64,000 nucleotides of DNA from Nocardioides bizhenqiangii (GTDB lineage: Bacteria > Actinomycetota > Actinomycetes > Propionibacteriales > Nocardioidaceae). The notes beneath the pieces were generated by a model. The model was not told where the DNA came from. It made no database searches and saw nothing but the letters and a program-made list of their open reading frames with translations. The stretch is taken from NCBI RefSeq assembly GCF_034661235.1, contig NZ_CP141059.1, forward strand, positions 4,339,501-4,403,500. Direction: 5' to 3'. Shown piece by piece: positions 26,604-34,565 of the stretch (position 1 is the first letter of the stretch; each line of letters begins with the position of its first letter). A program made the translations under genes and the position numbers.

Positions 26604-27220
26604 GGCTGAGCTTTCCGCAGCTTCTTCGCCTGACGCGCAGCCTGGTCCCCAAGAGAGGTCCCGCGGTGAGCGCGTTCGACCTCCTCGACGTGGGCTAGAG
26701 CCTCGGATGCTCCGATCACCCGGCGCAGAGCCCCCATGGCGTGCAGCCCGACCTCTGGGTCGTGGATCAACTCAATGAGGACGGGCGCGACATCCGCTGA
26801 CTTCTTGAACCGACCGAGCGCGAGCACCGGCATCTGGCGAGCAGTGCCGTACTCAGGCGTCCGGCAAACCCGGAGAAGGACATCGAGCCTGTCGATGGTC
26901 GCCGCGCTGCCCAAGGCGTCTCCTAGATGCCACGCCGCGGTGGAATCGACCGTGGCCCACCGGTCGAACGCACCGAGGAGGCCGTCGAAAGCGTGCGGAC
27001 GCGCCCACGGACGACGAAGGTGCCCCGCGACCGCGCTGACGAGACGGGCATCTGCCAGCCGCGGGAGAGCGTCGAGGAGCACCTGCATCGCGGCTTTCTC
27101 ATCGAAGGCGGAGGCCTCGAAGAACTCAACGTTGCTGACGAACCGGCCCAGGTCCTCCGCGCCAGAGACTCCTGCCCGGTCCAGTTCGGCCCGCAACGCT
27201 TCCCACTCGGCGGATTCCAC
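26594..27220 (-). CDS. HEAT-repeat-like hypothetical protein
   Basis: The 208-residue protein starts at GTG 27220 (MESAEWEALRAELDRAG). It is all-helical in appearance, with repeated helical pairs such as LLDALPRLADARLVSAVAGH, LGDALGSAATIDRLDVLLRV and VLIELIHDPEVGLHAMGALR, the pattern of HEAT-type repeats. The C-terminus is basic (RQAKKLRKAQPAR). No signal peptide. HEAT-type proteins usually bind other proteins; the partner is unknown. It is bracketed by copies 1 and 2 of the conserved hairpin, and copy 1 overlaps its stop codon. Confidence 0.75.
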   Translation of the reverse strand: MESAEWEALRAELDRAGVSGAEDLGRFVSNVEFFEASAFDEKAAMQVLLDALPRLADARLVSAVAGHLRRPWARPHAFDGLLGAFDRWATVDSTAAWHLGDALGSAATIDRLDVLLRVCRTPEYGTARQMPVLALGRFKKSADVAPVLIELIHDPEVGLHAMGALRRVIGASEALAHVEEVERAHRGTSLGDQAARQAKKLRKAQPAR

Positions 27221-27249
27221 CGCAGAACATTCTCACGAGCACTGCGGTT

Positions 27250-27279
27250 CGTGCCCGCTACTCGGCATTAGAGGGCACG
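27250..27279. repeat. Conserved hairpin element, copy 2
   Basis: CGTGCCC (27250-27256) pairs perfectly with GGGCACG (27273-27279). The loop contains CTACTCGGCATTAG, sharing CGGCATTAG with copy 1. Relative to the other copies the stem has swapped C-G for T-A at one position on both sides, keeping pairing, which argues for a selected structure. It lies between the HEAT-like gene and the DUF222/HNH remnant. Confidence 0.75.
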
Positions 27280-27303
27280 TCGCGATCTCGAGACTCCGCT
27301 GGT

Positions 27304-27414
27304 TCAGGTGCGTCGGTGGTAGCGGATGTCGCCGTTGGGGAGTCGTTCGGTGGTGTGGTTGGGGTCGTGGGCGAGGTGGTGGTGGTAGTTGCAGTGGAGG
27401 ATGCCGTCGTGCGT
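27304..27414 (-). pseudogene. C-terminal fragment of a DUF222/HNH endonuclease (13E12-type)
   Basis: The minus strand encodes HDGILHCNYHHHLAHD and continues through NHTTERLPNGDIRYHRRT to a TGA at 27304-27306. This matches the zinc/HNH ending of DUF222 (REP13E12-type) proteins, which are normally 400-500 residues long. Upstream of about 27414 the similarity stops abruptly and no start is available, so only the last ~36 codons remain. It marks an old insertion or recombination at this spot. Confidence 0.75.
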
Positions 27415-27508
27415 CCCTTACTAGAAGCGCGCCGTCCAGGATCCGCCCACGCCGCGCACGCAGCGCGGCAGTAGCGGATGACTCGTCACGAAGTCAGGGC
27501 GGCCAAGA

Positions 27509-28213
27509 TCAGCGTCGCTCGCAGGATTCGTACTCATCGCGTCCCGGCCCGCCGATGCATCGGTCAGTGCCGCGACCGCCGTCTAGGTCGTCGGCACCGC
27601 GAAAGCCGTTGACGATGTCGTTGCCAAAGTGGCCCTCGAGCCGGTTGACTTTTGCGTTGCCGCGCAGGACGTCGGCCCAAACCGTGCCGCCCAAATACTC
27701 GATGCTGACGAGTTCGTCGAAGCCCCGGCCGTGGGTGTTCTGCGGTCCGGTCAGTCGGAGATCGACCTCGACCCCATGATGCGGATAGGGATAGGTGCAG
27801 CCGGGACCACACTTGAAGTGGTAGATGACCTCGTCGGGACCCGGGCCGCCGACCAACAGCTCATCGCCGGGACTGCTGACCAGATGATCGTTGCCGGCGC
27901 CGCCGTAGGCCGCCTCCCGGGCACCGGCCGGAGCATCTCCGTGGAGCGAGATGACGTCCTCACCGGGACCCCCGCAAACGATGTCCACACCGTTGCCAGT
28001 CCTTATGAGTTCCCCGATGGGGGTGCCAAGCACGACGTCCGAGTCGTCCCGGTTGGGGTCGGGTGCATCCGGGTCGTTGAGGTCGATGGTCACGACCTGA
28101 CCGGCGCACATCGCGGGCTCGCCGCCGGCGGCGTTGCTCACGGCTGGCAGCGCGGGCGCGAAGAGGACAAGCCCCGAGGCGGCCAAGAGGAGTGCGGTCC
28201 GAGCGGAGATCAC
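27509..28213 (-). CDS. Secreted RTX-like calcium-binding protein
   Basis: The 234-residue protein starts at GTG 28213 with a signal peptide (ARTALLLAASGLVLFAPALP then AVSNAAGG). Degenerate nonapeptide RTX motifs (GGxGxDxhx) occur as CGGPGEDVIS, YGGAGNDHLV, VGGPGPDEVI, GNDIVNGFRGADDLDGG and IGGPGRDEYE, so it probably folds on Ca2+ outside the cell. Four or more Cys may form disulfides. It is short for an RTX protein and has no catalytic domain, suggesting an adhesive or structural role. It lies between hairpin copies 2 and 3. Confidence 0.8.
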   Translation of the reverse strand: MISARTALLLAASGLVLFAPALPAVSNAAGGEPAMCAGQVVTIDLNDPDAPDPNRDDSDVVLGTPIGELIRTGNGVDIVCGGPGEDVISLHGDAPAGAREAAYGGAGNDHLVSSPGDELLVGGPGPDEVIYHFKCGPGCTYPYPHHGVEVDLRLTGPQNTHGRGFDELVSIEYLGGTVWADVLRGNAKVNRLEGHFGNDIVNGFRGADDLDGGRGTDRCIGGPGRDEYESCERR

Positions 28214-28568
28214 GGTTCGACACTATGTCTCGTTCGGGCGGAGTGCAGGAGTTCCAGGGAGCCTGCCGAACCCATCTAGGACGCCCGCCAATCGGCATTA
28301 TCGGGCGTTTGGTGGTGAGCCCAGCGCGGGGATCTCGACCCCGTCACCCACGGCCCGGTGCAGAAGGGAAACCCGGCCAGGGCTAGCGCTGGGGCCACCA
28401 GCTAGTCGCTCACCTACAACAGCCCTCCCACTCCCCGTCCAAAGCCTGTCGGTCGCAACCACGCAGTGCCCGCAGCGAGCGCTCAGAGGCCCCGAGGGTC
28501 TCGAGACGGTCGCAGCGCAACCTCCTCGACCGCCGGGCTGCCGACATGGGTGTCGGCAACCGCGGATG
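28214..28568. other. Intergenic region of 355 bases: hairpin copy 3 and a partial REP-like half
   Basis: No convincing gene is seen. The region holds hairpin copy 3 (28281-28308) and, at about 28492-28540, GGTCTCGAGACGGTCGCAGC followed by GCAACCTCCTCGACCGCC, which resembles one decayed arm of the REP-like family. Open frames across it lack coding character. Confidence 0.6.
28281..28308. repeat. Conserved hairpin element, copy 3
   Basis: ACGCCCG (28281-28287) pairs with CGGGCGT (28302-28308) around CCAATCGGCATTAT. Over the 26-base core it matches copy 1 at 22 positions. It lies upstream of the RTX-like gene and downstream of the grpB-type gene, so each interval between copies holds whole minus-strand genes. 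Confidence 0.75.
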
Positions 28569-29180
28569 TCAGCCGTCGAGCAGGCCGGCAGCGAGGAAGG
28601 CGCGCTGGTAGATCTCGCGCACGACCTGCTCCTTGCGTGCGTTGTATTGCATCGAGTGCTCGCCTGCCTCGTTCGCCGTGGCCGCGGCATCCCGCTTCGT
28701 CGTCGCGTAGAGGTCCCGCTCGTCGGGGTTGCCGCGGAGCCAGTCCCGGAACAGGCGGTGCTTCACCACCTCTGGGCTGTCGTAGCCGAAGACGTGGAGG
28801 TGGCAGCGGGGTTCGAGTGATCGGAGCACCCGGTGCTCGAACCACCAGGGCTCCCGCACTCGCAGCTCGAAACCCTCCGCCTCGAGCGCCGGGAGGTACG
28901 ACGCCTCGTCGGCCGGATCGGCCACGACCAGGTCGATGTCGATGATCGGCTTGGCCGGGAGGCCGGGCACGGATGTCGACCCCACGTGCTCGATGACGAG
29001 GGCGCGCCAGCCGAGCGCGCGGCGTACCCGGCCGGCGAGCTCGTCGAACCAGCCTTGCCAGGCGGGGTCCGAGTCCGCCACATCGATGTGGAACGACGGG
29101 CCGGCTCCGGGTACCCACGGCGACGCGCCGTCAGGCACCGGCGGATCGTGGAACGTGACGATGTCGATCCGGTGAGGCAC
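28569..29180 (-). CDS. GrpB-family protein (UPF0157, nucleotidyltransferase-like)
   Basis: The 203-residue protein is taken from GTG 29180 (MPHRIDIVTFHDPPVP). The diagnostic segment is ALVIEHVGSTSVPGLPAKPI followed by IDIDLVVADP, the nucleotidyltransferase-like GS...D-x-D core of GrpB proteins. EPRCHLHVFGYDSPEVVKHR and FRDWLRGNPDERDLYATTKR follow, as usual in the family. Biochemical function is not established. The first 30 residues differ from short family members, so a later start is possible. It is isolated from its neighbours by hairpins on the upstream side. Confidence 0.88.
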   Translation of the reverse strand: MPHRIDIVTFHDPPVPDGASPWVPGAGPSFHIDVADSDPAWQGWFDELAGRVRRALGWRALVIEHVGSTSVPGLPAKPIIDIDLVVADPADEASYLPALEAEGFELRVREPWWFEHRVLRSLEPRCHLHVFGYDSPEVVKHRLFRDWLRGNPDERDLYATTKRDAAATANEAGEHSMQYNARKEQVVREIYQRAFLAAGLLDG

Positions 29181-29228
29181 GCGGCCAAGGTAGTCGTGAG
29201 GCGCAAGCCGCACCGCCGGACTAGTCCA

Positions 29229-29257
29229 CTCAGGTAAAACTTCGGCAGTTTCCTGAG
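29229..29257. promoter_or_regulatory. Stable hairpin in the leader of the grpB-type gene
   Basis: CTCAGG (29229-29234) and AAACT pair with AGTTT and CCTGAG (29252-29257) around a TTCGG-containing loop. It lies about 50-80 bases upstream of the minus-strand grpB start. It could be a leader structure or a terminator for the upstream gene. Confidence 0.45.
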
Positions 29258-29298
29258 ATCCGCCCCACAGCCTGCGCAGGCGAACTAACTTCTACCTC

Positions 29299-29344
29299 GC
29301 CGCCGCAGGTGACCCGAGACTCCTGCGGCGGCACTTCAATTTTT
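29299..29344. terminator. Likely intrinsic terminator, possibly bidirectional
   Basis: GCCGCCGCAGG (29299-29309) pairs perfectly with CCTGCGGCGGC (29322-29332), an 11-base stem. On the plus strand it is followed by ACTTCAATTTTT. On the minus strand the hairpin starts 4 bases after the stop of the small membrane-protein gene, so it probably ends that transcript, although the T-run lies on the plus-strand side. Confidence 0.65.
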
Positions 29345-29593
29345 CGGCCGCTCGATCCGCCGACAGCTCGCGCCGAAGGGCAGGAAACGCCCGCCGCCGA
29401 GCAGGAGCGTCGGCAGCAGCACCCAGATCGGCCAGAAGTAGCCGAAGCCCGACATCGCCCAGACCACGACGCAGACGACCGACGCGACGACCATGCAGTT
29501 CGGACCGCCGTCGGTTCGCGGCTGACGCGGTGCTTCCTCAGGACCGGGCCGCCCGGGCGTGTAGGGCTGGTACGTCGTCGGCGTCTGGCTCAT
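29336..29593 (-). CDS. Small membrane protein
   Basis: The 85-residue product is taken from ATG 29593 (MSQTPTTYQPYTPGRPG); ATG 29602 would add MGA. A Pro/Gly-rich polar N-terminus of about 30 residues precedes the hydrophobic stretch NCMVVASVVCVVVWAMSGFG, then YFWPIWVLLPTLLLGGG, giving two short membrane segments in hairpin form. The tail is basic (SCRRIERPKN). This plan is common for actinobacterial inner-membrane proteins of unknown role. A GC-rich hairpin follows the stop. Confidence 0.68.
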   Translation of the reverse strand: MSQTPTTYQPYTPGRPGPEEAPRQPRTDGGPNCMVVASVVCVVVWAMSGFGYFWPIWVLLPTLLLGGGRFLPFGASCRRIERPKN

Positions 29594-29688
29594 GGCTCCC
29601 ATGAGACACCCGCCCGGCGTCCGGCGCATCTGCCCAGGGACAGATCTCCGGGTAGCCCCGGAGGTAGACCGGCGGTCCCGCGAGGTGG

Positions 29689-30441
29689 TCAGTCGTCGCG
29701 CCAGTCCTCGTGGACCAGGTCACCCTCGGGTTGACCGTCGATATCGGCCCACACCGCGACGCCCCCGTGGTCGACCTCGTCGACCTTCACGTAGATCCAC
29801 TCGTCGTACTCCGTGACCGGCTTGCGGATCCTCGCCCGGCTGTCGCTGATCGTGCCGTCGCTGCGCGAGCGCGCTTGCTCGTCGATCTCGACGAGGACGT
29901 CGGGATCGACCACGTCGAGCGGGAACGACACTCTGTCGCCTGGTTGGCTTGCTGAGGTCTTCTCCAGCACCGCGCCGTCCCATCCGTACTCCTCGGCGAG
30001 ATCACCGTCGGCCGCGGGCGGGACGGTCAGCCGGATCGCGTCGCTGCCGTCGATCCAGACCTCCAGGACCGCGGTGGCGCCGGTGGCCCGTCGGAGCTCC
30101 GCGGCCACCTCGTCCAGCGTCGCCTGATCGATGATCGGCCGGTAGCGCTCCTCGGCGGGGAGCGGGTCGGGCGCTCGTTCCCCGTCGGGCCCTTCCGCCT
30201 CGGAGAGTAGGAGGAACCCGACGGCTCCCGCACCGATCACCGCCACGCCGACCAGCCATCGACCCCCCGGTCGGCGCCGGTTCGGTGGGGCCGGTGGCTC
30301 GATCGGCTGTCCGGACGTGTCGCGGTTCTCCCGCGTGACGTCGTCGGCCGAGGGCCGCCGGTACCGCTGCCACTGGCGATCCTCGGCGAGCTCGCCGTTG
30401 GCCTTCCGTCGGTAAGCCTTTCCGCGGACCCGGTCGCTCAC
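29689..30441 (-). CDS. Membrane-anchored hypothetical protein
   Basis: The 250-residue protein starts at GTG 30441, overlapping the M13 peptidase stop (GTGA). A basic, polar cytoplasmic part (residues 1-60) precedes one membrane segment RWLVGVAVIGAGAVGFLLLS (61-80). The extracytoplasmic part includes ERYRPIIDQATLDEVAAELR and VLEVWIDGSDAIRLTVPPAA. The end is YDEWIYVKVDEVDHGGVAVW. No named domain is seen. Translational coupling to a metallopeptidase suggests a partner or regulator, but nothing in the sequence shows how. Confidence 0.75.
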   Translation of the reverse strand: MSDRVRGKAYRRKANGELAEDRQWQRYRRPSADDVTRENRDTSGQPIEPPAPPNRRRPGGRWLVGVAVIGAGAVGFLLLSEAEGPDGERAPDPLPAEERYRPIIDQATLDEVAAELRRATGATAVLEVWIDGSDAIRLTVPPAADGDLAEEYGWDGAVLEKTSASQPGDRVSFPLDVVDPDVLVEIDEQARSRSDGTISDSRARIRKPVTEYDEWIYVKVDEVDHGGVAVWADIDGQPEGDLVHEDWRDD

Positions 30442-32432
30442 CAGATGCGGACCCGGTCGCCCGGGTCGAGCCAGAGGCCGTCGCCCGGGGCCGTCTCGAA
30501 CACCTCGTGGAACTCGTCGAGGTTGCGCACGATGTTGGCGCGGAACTCCGGCGGGCTGTGCGGGTCGATGGTGAGGTACTGGCGCTCCTGCTCGATCCGG
30601 CGCTTGGTGCGCCACACGTAGGCCCAGTTCAGGAACAGTCGCCGGCGGTCCTCGACCGGGGCCTCGCGGCCCGCCTCGTGCTCCGAGATCACGAACGCCT
30701 TGTGCCCGATGGTCAGCCCGCCGAGGTCCCCGATGTTCTCCCCGACGGTCAGGGCGCCGTTGACCTTCTCGTCCGGGATCGCCCGCGGCGACAGGCCGTT
30801 GTACTGCTCGACGAGGGTCTTCGACTTCACCTCGAACGCGGCCTTGTCGTCGGGTGTCCACCAGTCGTTGAGGTTGCCGGCCCCGTCGTACTGCGCGCCC
30901 TGGTCGTCGAAGCCGTGGCCGATCTCGTGCCCGATGACGGCGCCGATGCCGCCGTAGTTCTCGGCCGGGTGGGCGTCCGGGCTGAAGAACGGCTTCTGCA
31001 GGATGCCCGCGGGGAAGCAGATCTCGTTGGTGCCGGGGTTGTAGTACGCGTTGACCGTCTGCGGCAGCATGAACCACTCGTCGCGGTCGACCGGCGAGCC
31101 GATCTTCGCCAGGTGCCGGTCGGTCTCGAACGCCGCTGCCGCCTGGGCGTTGCCGATCAGGTCGTGCGCGTGGACCGGCAGCCCGGAGTAGTCGCGGAAC
31201 TCGTCGGGGTAGCCGATCTTGGGCCGGAAGGTCGCGAGCTTGTCGTAGGCCCGCTCCTTGGTCTCCTCGGTCATCCAGTCCAGCGCCGCGATGGAGACCC
31301 GGTAGGCCGCGAGCAGGTTGGCGACCAGGTCGTCCATCTTCGCCTTGGACTCCGGCGGGAAGTGCCGGGCGACGTACTCCTTGCCGACGGCCTCACCCAC
31401 AGCTCCCTCGACGAACGAGACCCCGCGCTTCCAGCGGGCCCGCAGCTCGGGCGTCCCGGACAGGGTGCGGCCGTAGAAGTCGAAGTTGGTCTCGACGAAC
31501 TCGTCGGGGAGGTACGACGCCGCGGACCGCAGGACCCGGCTGTACATCCAGTCCCGCCAGGTCTCGATCGGCGTCTCGGTGAGGACCGTCGAGAGGTGCT
31601 CGAGGTACGACGGCTGCCGCACGCACACCTCGGCGATCGTGGCGTGCTCACCCGTGAGGTGTCCGCCGAGGTTCGTGACGTAGGCGTCCCAGTCGAAGGT
31701 GGGACACATCGCCTTCAGCTCGTCGCCGGTGCGCAGGTTGTAGGTCTTCTGGACGTCCCGGGTCTCGGCCCGCTCCCAGTGGCCCTTGGCCAGCTCCGTG
31801 TCGAGGGCGAGGATCCGCTGCGCCGCGCCCTCGGCGTCGGGGTGCTCGCCGAGGGCGAGCAGCTTGGCCAGGTAGTCGACGTAGGCGTCGCGGATCTCGG
31901 CGAATTTGTCGTCGCGGTAGTAGCTCTCGTCGGGAAGCCCGAGGCCCCCCTGGACGATGTGGAAGAGGTAGCGGTCTGAGTTGCGGTCGTCGGTGTCGAC
32001 GTAGGAGCCGAACAGGCCGTAGCCGCCGACCCGCTCGAACTCGCCGAGGAAGGCAGCCAGGTCGCGGACGTCGCGGAGCCCCGAGGCGGCCTCGAGCAAC
32101 GCGCGGACCGGGCCCAGGCCGAGCGTCGCGATCCGTTCGGTGTCCATGAAGGAGTTGTAGAGGTCGGCGATCTTGCGCGCGTTCTCCCGGTCTGCCACCG
32201 CGCCCGCGTCGGTCGAGCCGCCGCCTGCCGAGACGCCGTCGGCGAGCTCGGTGATGATGTCGCGCACCTGCTGCTCGCAGATGTCGGCCAGCTGGACGAA
32301 CGGGCCCCAGCTCGACCGGTCCGACGGGATCTCCGTCTCCACCAGCCAGCGGCCGTTCACGTGGCCGAAGAGGTCGTCCTGCGGCCGGATGTCGGTGTCC
32401 ATGCCCTCGCGGGCGTCGTCGAGGATGCTCAC
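30438..32432 (-). CDS. M13-family (neprilysin/PepO-like) metallopeptidase
   Basis: The 664-residue protein is taken from GTG 32432 (MSILDDAREGMDTDIRPQDD), the usual beginning in actinobacteria; the upstream frame is not coding-like. Residues ~10-400 form the M13 N-domain (QDDLFGHVNGRWLVETEIPS). The catalytic domain has INGHE-type zinc ligands in VIGHEIGHGFDDQGAQYDG (HExxH near residue 502) and GENIGDLGGLTIGHKAF (third ligand Glu, ~565). The C-terminus has the conserved ending GDRVRIW. M13 enzymes cleave short peptides. There is no signal peptide, so it is probably cytoplasmic. Confidence 0.94.
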   Translation of the reverse strand: MSILDDAREGMDTDIRPQDDLFGHVNGRWLVETEIPSDRSSWGPFVQLADICEQQVRDIITELADGVSAGGGSTDAGAVADRENARKIADLYNSFMDTERIATLGLGPVRALLEAASGLRDVRDLAAFLGEFERVGGYGLFGSYVDTDDRNSDRYLFHIVQGGLGLPDESYYRDDKFAEIRDAYVDYLAKLLALGEHPDAEGAAQRILALDTELAKGHWERAETRDVQKTYNLRTGDELKAMCPTFDWDAYVTNLGGHLTGEHATIAEVCVRQPSYLEHLSTVLTETPIETWRDWMYSRVLRSAASYLPDEFVETNFDFYGRTLSGTPELRARWKRGVSFVEGAVGEAVGKEYVARHFPPESKAKMDDLVANLLAAYRVSIAALDWMTEETKERAYDKLATFRPKIGYPDEFRDYSGLPVHAHDLIGNAQAAAAFETDRHLAKIGSPVDRDEWFMLPQTVNAYYNPGTNEICFPAGILQKPFFSPDAHPAENYGGIGAVIGHEIGHGFDDQGAQYDGAGNLNDWWTPDDKAAFEVKSKTLVEQYNGLSPRAIPDEKVNGALTVGENIGDLGGLTIGHKAFVISEHEAGREAPVEDRRRLFLNWAYVWRTKRRIEQERQYLTIDPHSPPEFRANIVRNLDEFHEVFETAPGDGLWLDPGDRVRIW

Positions 32433-32514
32433 GAGGGTCGAGCCTAGATGAGGGTTCGAAGCGCGTTCCCGCGAAGGGATGACGGCCGCGGTCAGTAACG
32501 CCACAATGGCCGTC

Positions 32515-33036
32515 ATGCGCAAGGTACTGGCAGTCCTGTTCGTGCTCGCTGCGGCGCTCACAGTGGCCCCCGCCTCGACCGCCACCTCGACACCCTCGGG
32601 TGACGGGGACAGGGTCGACCAGGCCCGCCGGGGATCGGAGGTCCAGCTCCTCAGGCAACGCGTCGTCACCCTGACCAACAACAAGCGGCGCGCTCGCGGG
32701 TGCCCGGTGCTGCGGAGGAACGACGCGCTCGACCGCGCCGCCCAGACCCACACCGTCAAGATGGCCGGACGCGGACGCAACGGCACGCTCTCCCACCAGC
32801 TGCCGGGCGAGCCCGGCGTCGGCACCAGGCTGCGGCGCGCCGGCTACGACTGGAGCGGATGGGGCGAGAACGTCGCAGCGGGTCAGACCACCGCCCGCGC
32901 CGTGATGCGGAGCTGGATGAACAGCCGCGGCCACCGCAGGAACATCCTGAACTGCCGGTTCCGGCACATCGGTGTCGGGCTCGCCTACGCCCGCACCGGC
33001 ACGCCGTACTGGACCCAGGACTTCGGCTACCGGTGA
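32515..33036 (+). CDS. Secreted CAP/SCP-domain protein
   Basis: The 173-residue protein is taken from ATG 32515; an ATG at 32506 is also possible. A signal peptide (MRKVLAVLFVLAAALTVAPA) is followed by a CAP (cysteine-rich secretory/PR-1) domain. This has VVTLTNNKRRARGCPVLRRN, then GTLSHQLPGEPG, WGENVAAGQTTARAVMRSWM, and NSRGHRRNILNCRFRHIGVG. These are the family's conserved His/Glu cavity and the GH..NIL motif. The two Cys may be paired. Bacterial CAP proteins are extracellular with mostly unknown roles. The stop lies just before the convergent ComB-like gene. Confidence 0.9.
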   Translation: MRKVLAVLFVLAAALTVAPASTATSTPSGDGDRVDQARRGSEVQLLRQRVVTLTNNKRRARGCPVLRRNDALDRAAQTHTVKMAGRGRNGTLSHQLPGEPGVGTRLRRAGYDWSGWGENVAAGQTTARAVMRSWMNSRGHRRNILNCRFRHIGVGLAYARTGTPYWTQDFGYR

Positions 33037-33039
33037 CCG

Positions 33040-33810
33040 TCAGCCGGCGACGAACCCGTCGCCGGTGAACACCGGTACGACGGCGTCGGCGTCGACCGCG
33101 GCGGCCGCCACAACGTCGGCGGCGTAGCCGACCTCGGCCAGCTCCCGGCCGCTGGCGCAAGCGTCCAGGGCGGCTGCGAGGTCACCCGCCACGGTGCCGT
33201 ACGACGCCGCGGCATGGCCCGCCTCGGGACTCACCCGCAGGCCGGCGAGGTCGAGTGCGGCGAGCACCGCGCCCGCGCCCCACAGGTCCTCGAGCCCCGG
33301 CCGCAGCGAGCCGTCCGGCCACCGCTCGCCCGCGGGCACGAACGCGACGACCGCACCGTCCGCCAGCCGCGGCGCCAGCCAGCGCGCGACCGCGCTGCGG
33401 TTGCGGAGCGACGCTCCGACGACGGTCGGGACGGCGTCCGCGAGAGCGGCGCAGATCGTCGAGCCGTTGGGAGACGGCAGCACCAGCCGGTCCACAGGGG
33501 CGGAGGTCAGCAGCTGCGCGGGCGACAGGCTTGGCGGCGGATCGGCGAGCCCGGCCGCCTCGAACCGCCCGACCGCCAGCACCGCGTCCTGCTCGGCGGC
33601 GAACGCGGCCGCCCGCTCGTCCTTCCACGGGAACGGGTAGACGCGGGTCCCCTGCGCAACCGCGATCCCGAGCGTCGTGGTGAACGACAGCACGTCGACG
33701 ACGACCGCGACGTCGGCCCCACGGGACACCGCGGCACCACCGGTCGGGCCCCAGTCGAGGCGCACGTCGTACGACTCCTGCCCGTGGGCAGCCTCCTGAG
33801 CGGGAGTCAT
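33040..33810 (-). CDS. ComB-like 2-phosphosulfolactate phosphatase family protein
   Basis: The 256-residue protein starts at ATG 33810 and overlaps the ABC ATPase stop (ATGA). Family motifs are VAVVVDVLSFTTTLGIAVAQ, RLVLPSPNGSTICAALADAV, VVGASLRNRSAVARWLA and VAFVPAGERWPDGSLRPGLE, all in the ComB order with conserved acidic residues likely binding Mg2+. ComB of methanogens dephosphorylates phosphosulfolactate in coenzyme M synthesis. That pathway is not expected in this bacterium, so the substrate is likely another phosphate ester. Its place as the last gene of an amino-acid-type transporter operon is the only clue. Confidence 0.85.
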   Translation of the reverse strand: MTPAQEAAHGQESYDVRLDWGPTGGAAVSRGADVAVVVDVLSFTTTLGIAVAQGTRVYPFPWKDERAAAFAAEQDAVLAVGRFEAAGLADPPPSLSPAQLLTSAPVDRLVLPSPNGSTICAALADAVPTVVGASLRNRSAVARWLAPRLADGAVVAFVPAGERWPDGSLRPGLEDLWGAGAVLAALDLAGLRVSPEAGHAAASYGTVAGDLAAALDACASGRELAEVGYAADVVAAAAVDADAVVPVFTGDGFVAG

Positions 33811-34565
33811 CCCGGGAGGACCCGCCGCAGGAACTCCCGGGTGCGGGCCTGCTCGGGCGCCACCAGCACCTGCTCCGGCGGACCGCTCTCGACGATCCGG
33901 CCGCCGTCGAGGAAGCAGACCCGCGTCGCGATGTCCCGAGCGAACACCATCTCGTGGGTGGCGAGCACCATCGTCGTGCCGCCCTCGGCGAGGTCGCGCA
34001 CGATGTCGAGCACGTCGCCGACCAGCTCAGGGTCGAGCGCGGCGGTGATCTCGTCGAGCAGCAGCAGCCGCGGGCTCGTGCACAGGGCCCGCACCAGCGC
34101 GGCCCGCTGCTGCTGACCGCCGGACAGGCGGTCCGGGTGCTTGTGGAGGTGCTCACCGAGCCCGAACCGCTCCAGCAGACCGGTGGCCGTCGCCTCCGCC
34201 TCGGCCTTCGACACGCCGTGCACCTTCCTCGGCGCGAGGGTGCAGTTGGCGAGCACCGACAGGTGCGGGAACAGGTTGTAGGCCTGGAACACCAGGCCGA
34301 TCGAGCGACGTACCTCGCGCGGGTCGACGAGCGGGTCGGAGATCTCGCGACCCTCGAACTCGATGACGCCGTCGTCGACGTCCTCGAGCAGGTCGAGACA
34401 ACGCAGCAGCGTCGACTTTCCCGAGCCGGACGAGCCGATCAGGCACACGACGTCGCCGGTCTCGACGGTCAGCGACACGTCGTCGAGCACGACGCGGTCG
34501 CCGTACGTCTTGCGCACGTTGCGCACCTCGACGACAGGGGTGGTCCTCTCGGGCGGTGAGCTCAC
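33807..34565 (-). CDS. Amino-acid-type ABC transporter ATPase
   Basis: The 252-residue ATPase starts at GTG 34565, overlapping the permease stop (GTGA). Walker A is IGSSGSGKSTLLRCLDLLED (Lys near residue 48), the Q-loop is FQAYNLFPHLSV, the signature is LSGGQQQRAALVRAL (~150), and Walker B is LLLLDEITAALDPE (~168). The TRAALDPE-like ending and length place it in the polar amino-acid uptake (GlnQ/HisP) group. It powers the adjacent permease and works with the binding lipoprotein at 35428-36312. Confidence 0.93.
   Translation of the reverse strand: MSSPPERTTPVVEVRNVRKTYGDRVVLDDVSLTVETGDVVCLIGSSGSGKSTLLRCLDLLEDVDDGVIEFEGREISDPLVDPREVRRSIGLVFQAYNLFPHLSVLANCTLAPRKVHGVSKAEAEATATGLLERFGLGEHLHKHPDRLSGGQQQRAALVRALCTSPRLLLLDEITAALDPELVGDVLDIVRDLAEGGTTMVLATHEMVFARDIATRVCFLDGGRIVESGPPEQVLVAPEQARTREFLRRVLPG

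Noticed and set aside
26578..28308. Classic integron attC sites for the three hairpins
   Set aside because: The outer core sites lack the RYYYAAC and GTTRRRY sequences, and no integrase gene is present in the window, so only a cassette-like analogy is kept.
33040..33810. Coenzyme M biosynthesis pathway
   Set aside because: Only a ComB-like gene is present; no phosphosulfolactate synthase or other pathway gene was seen.
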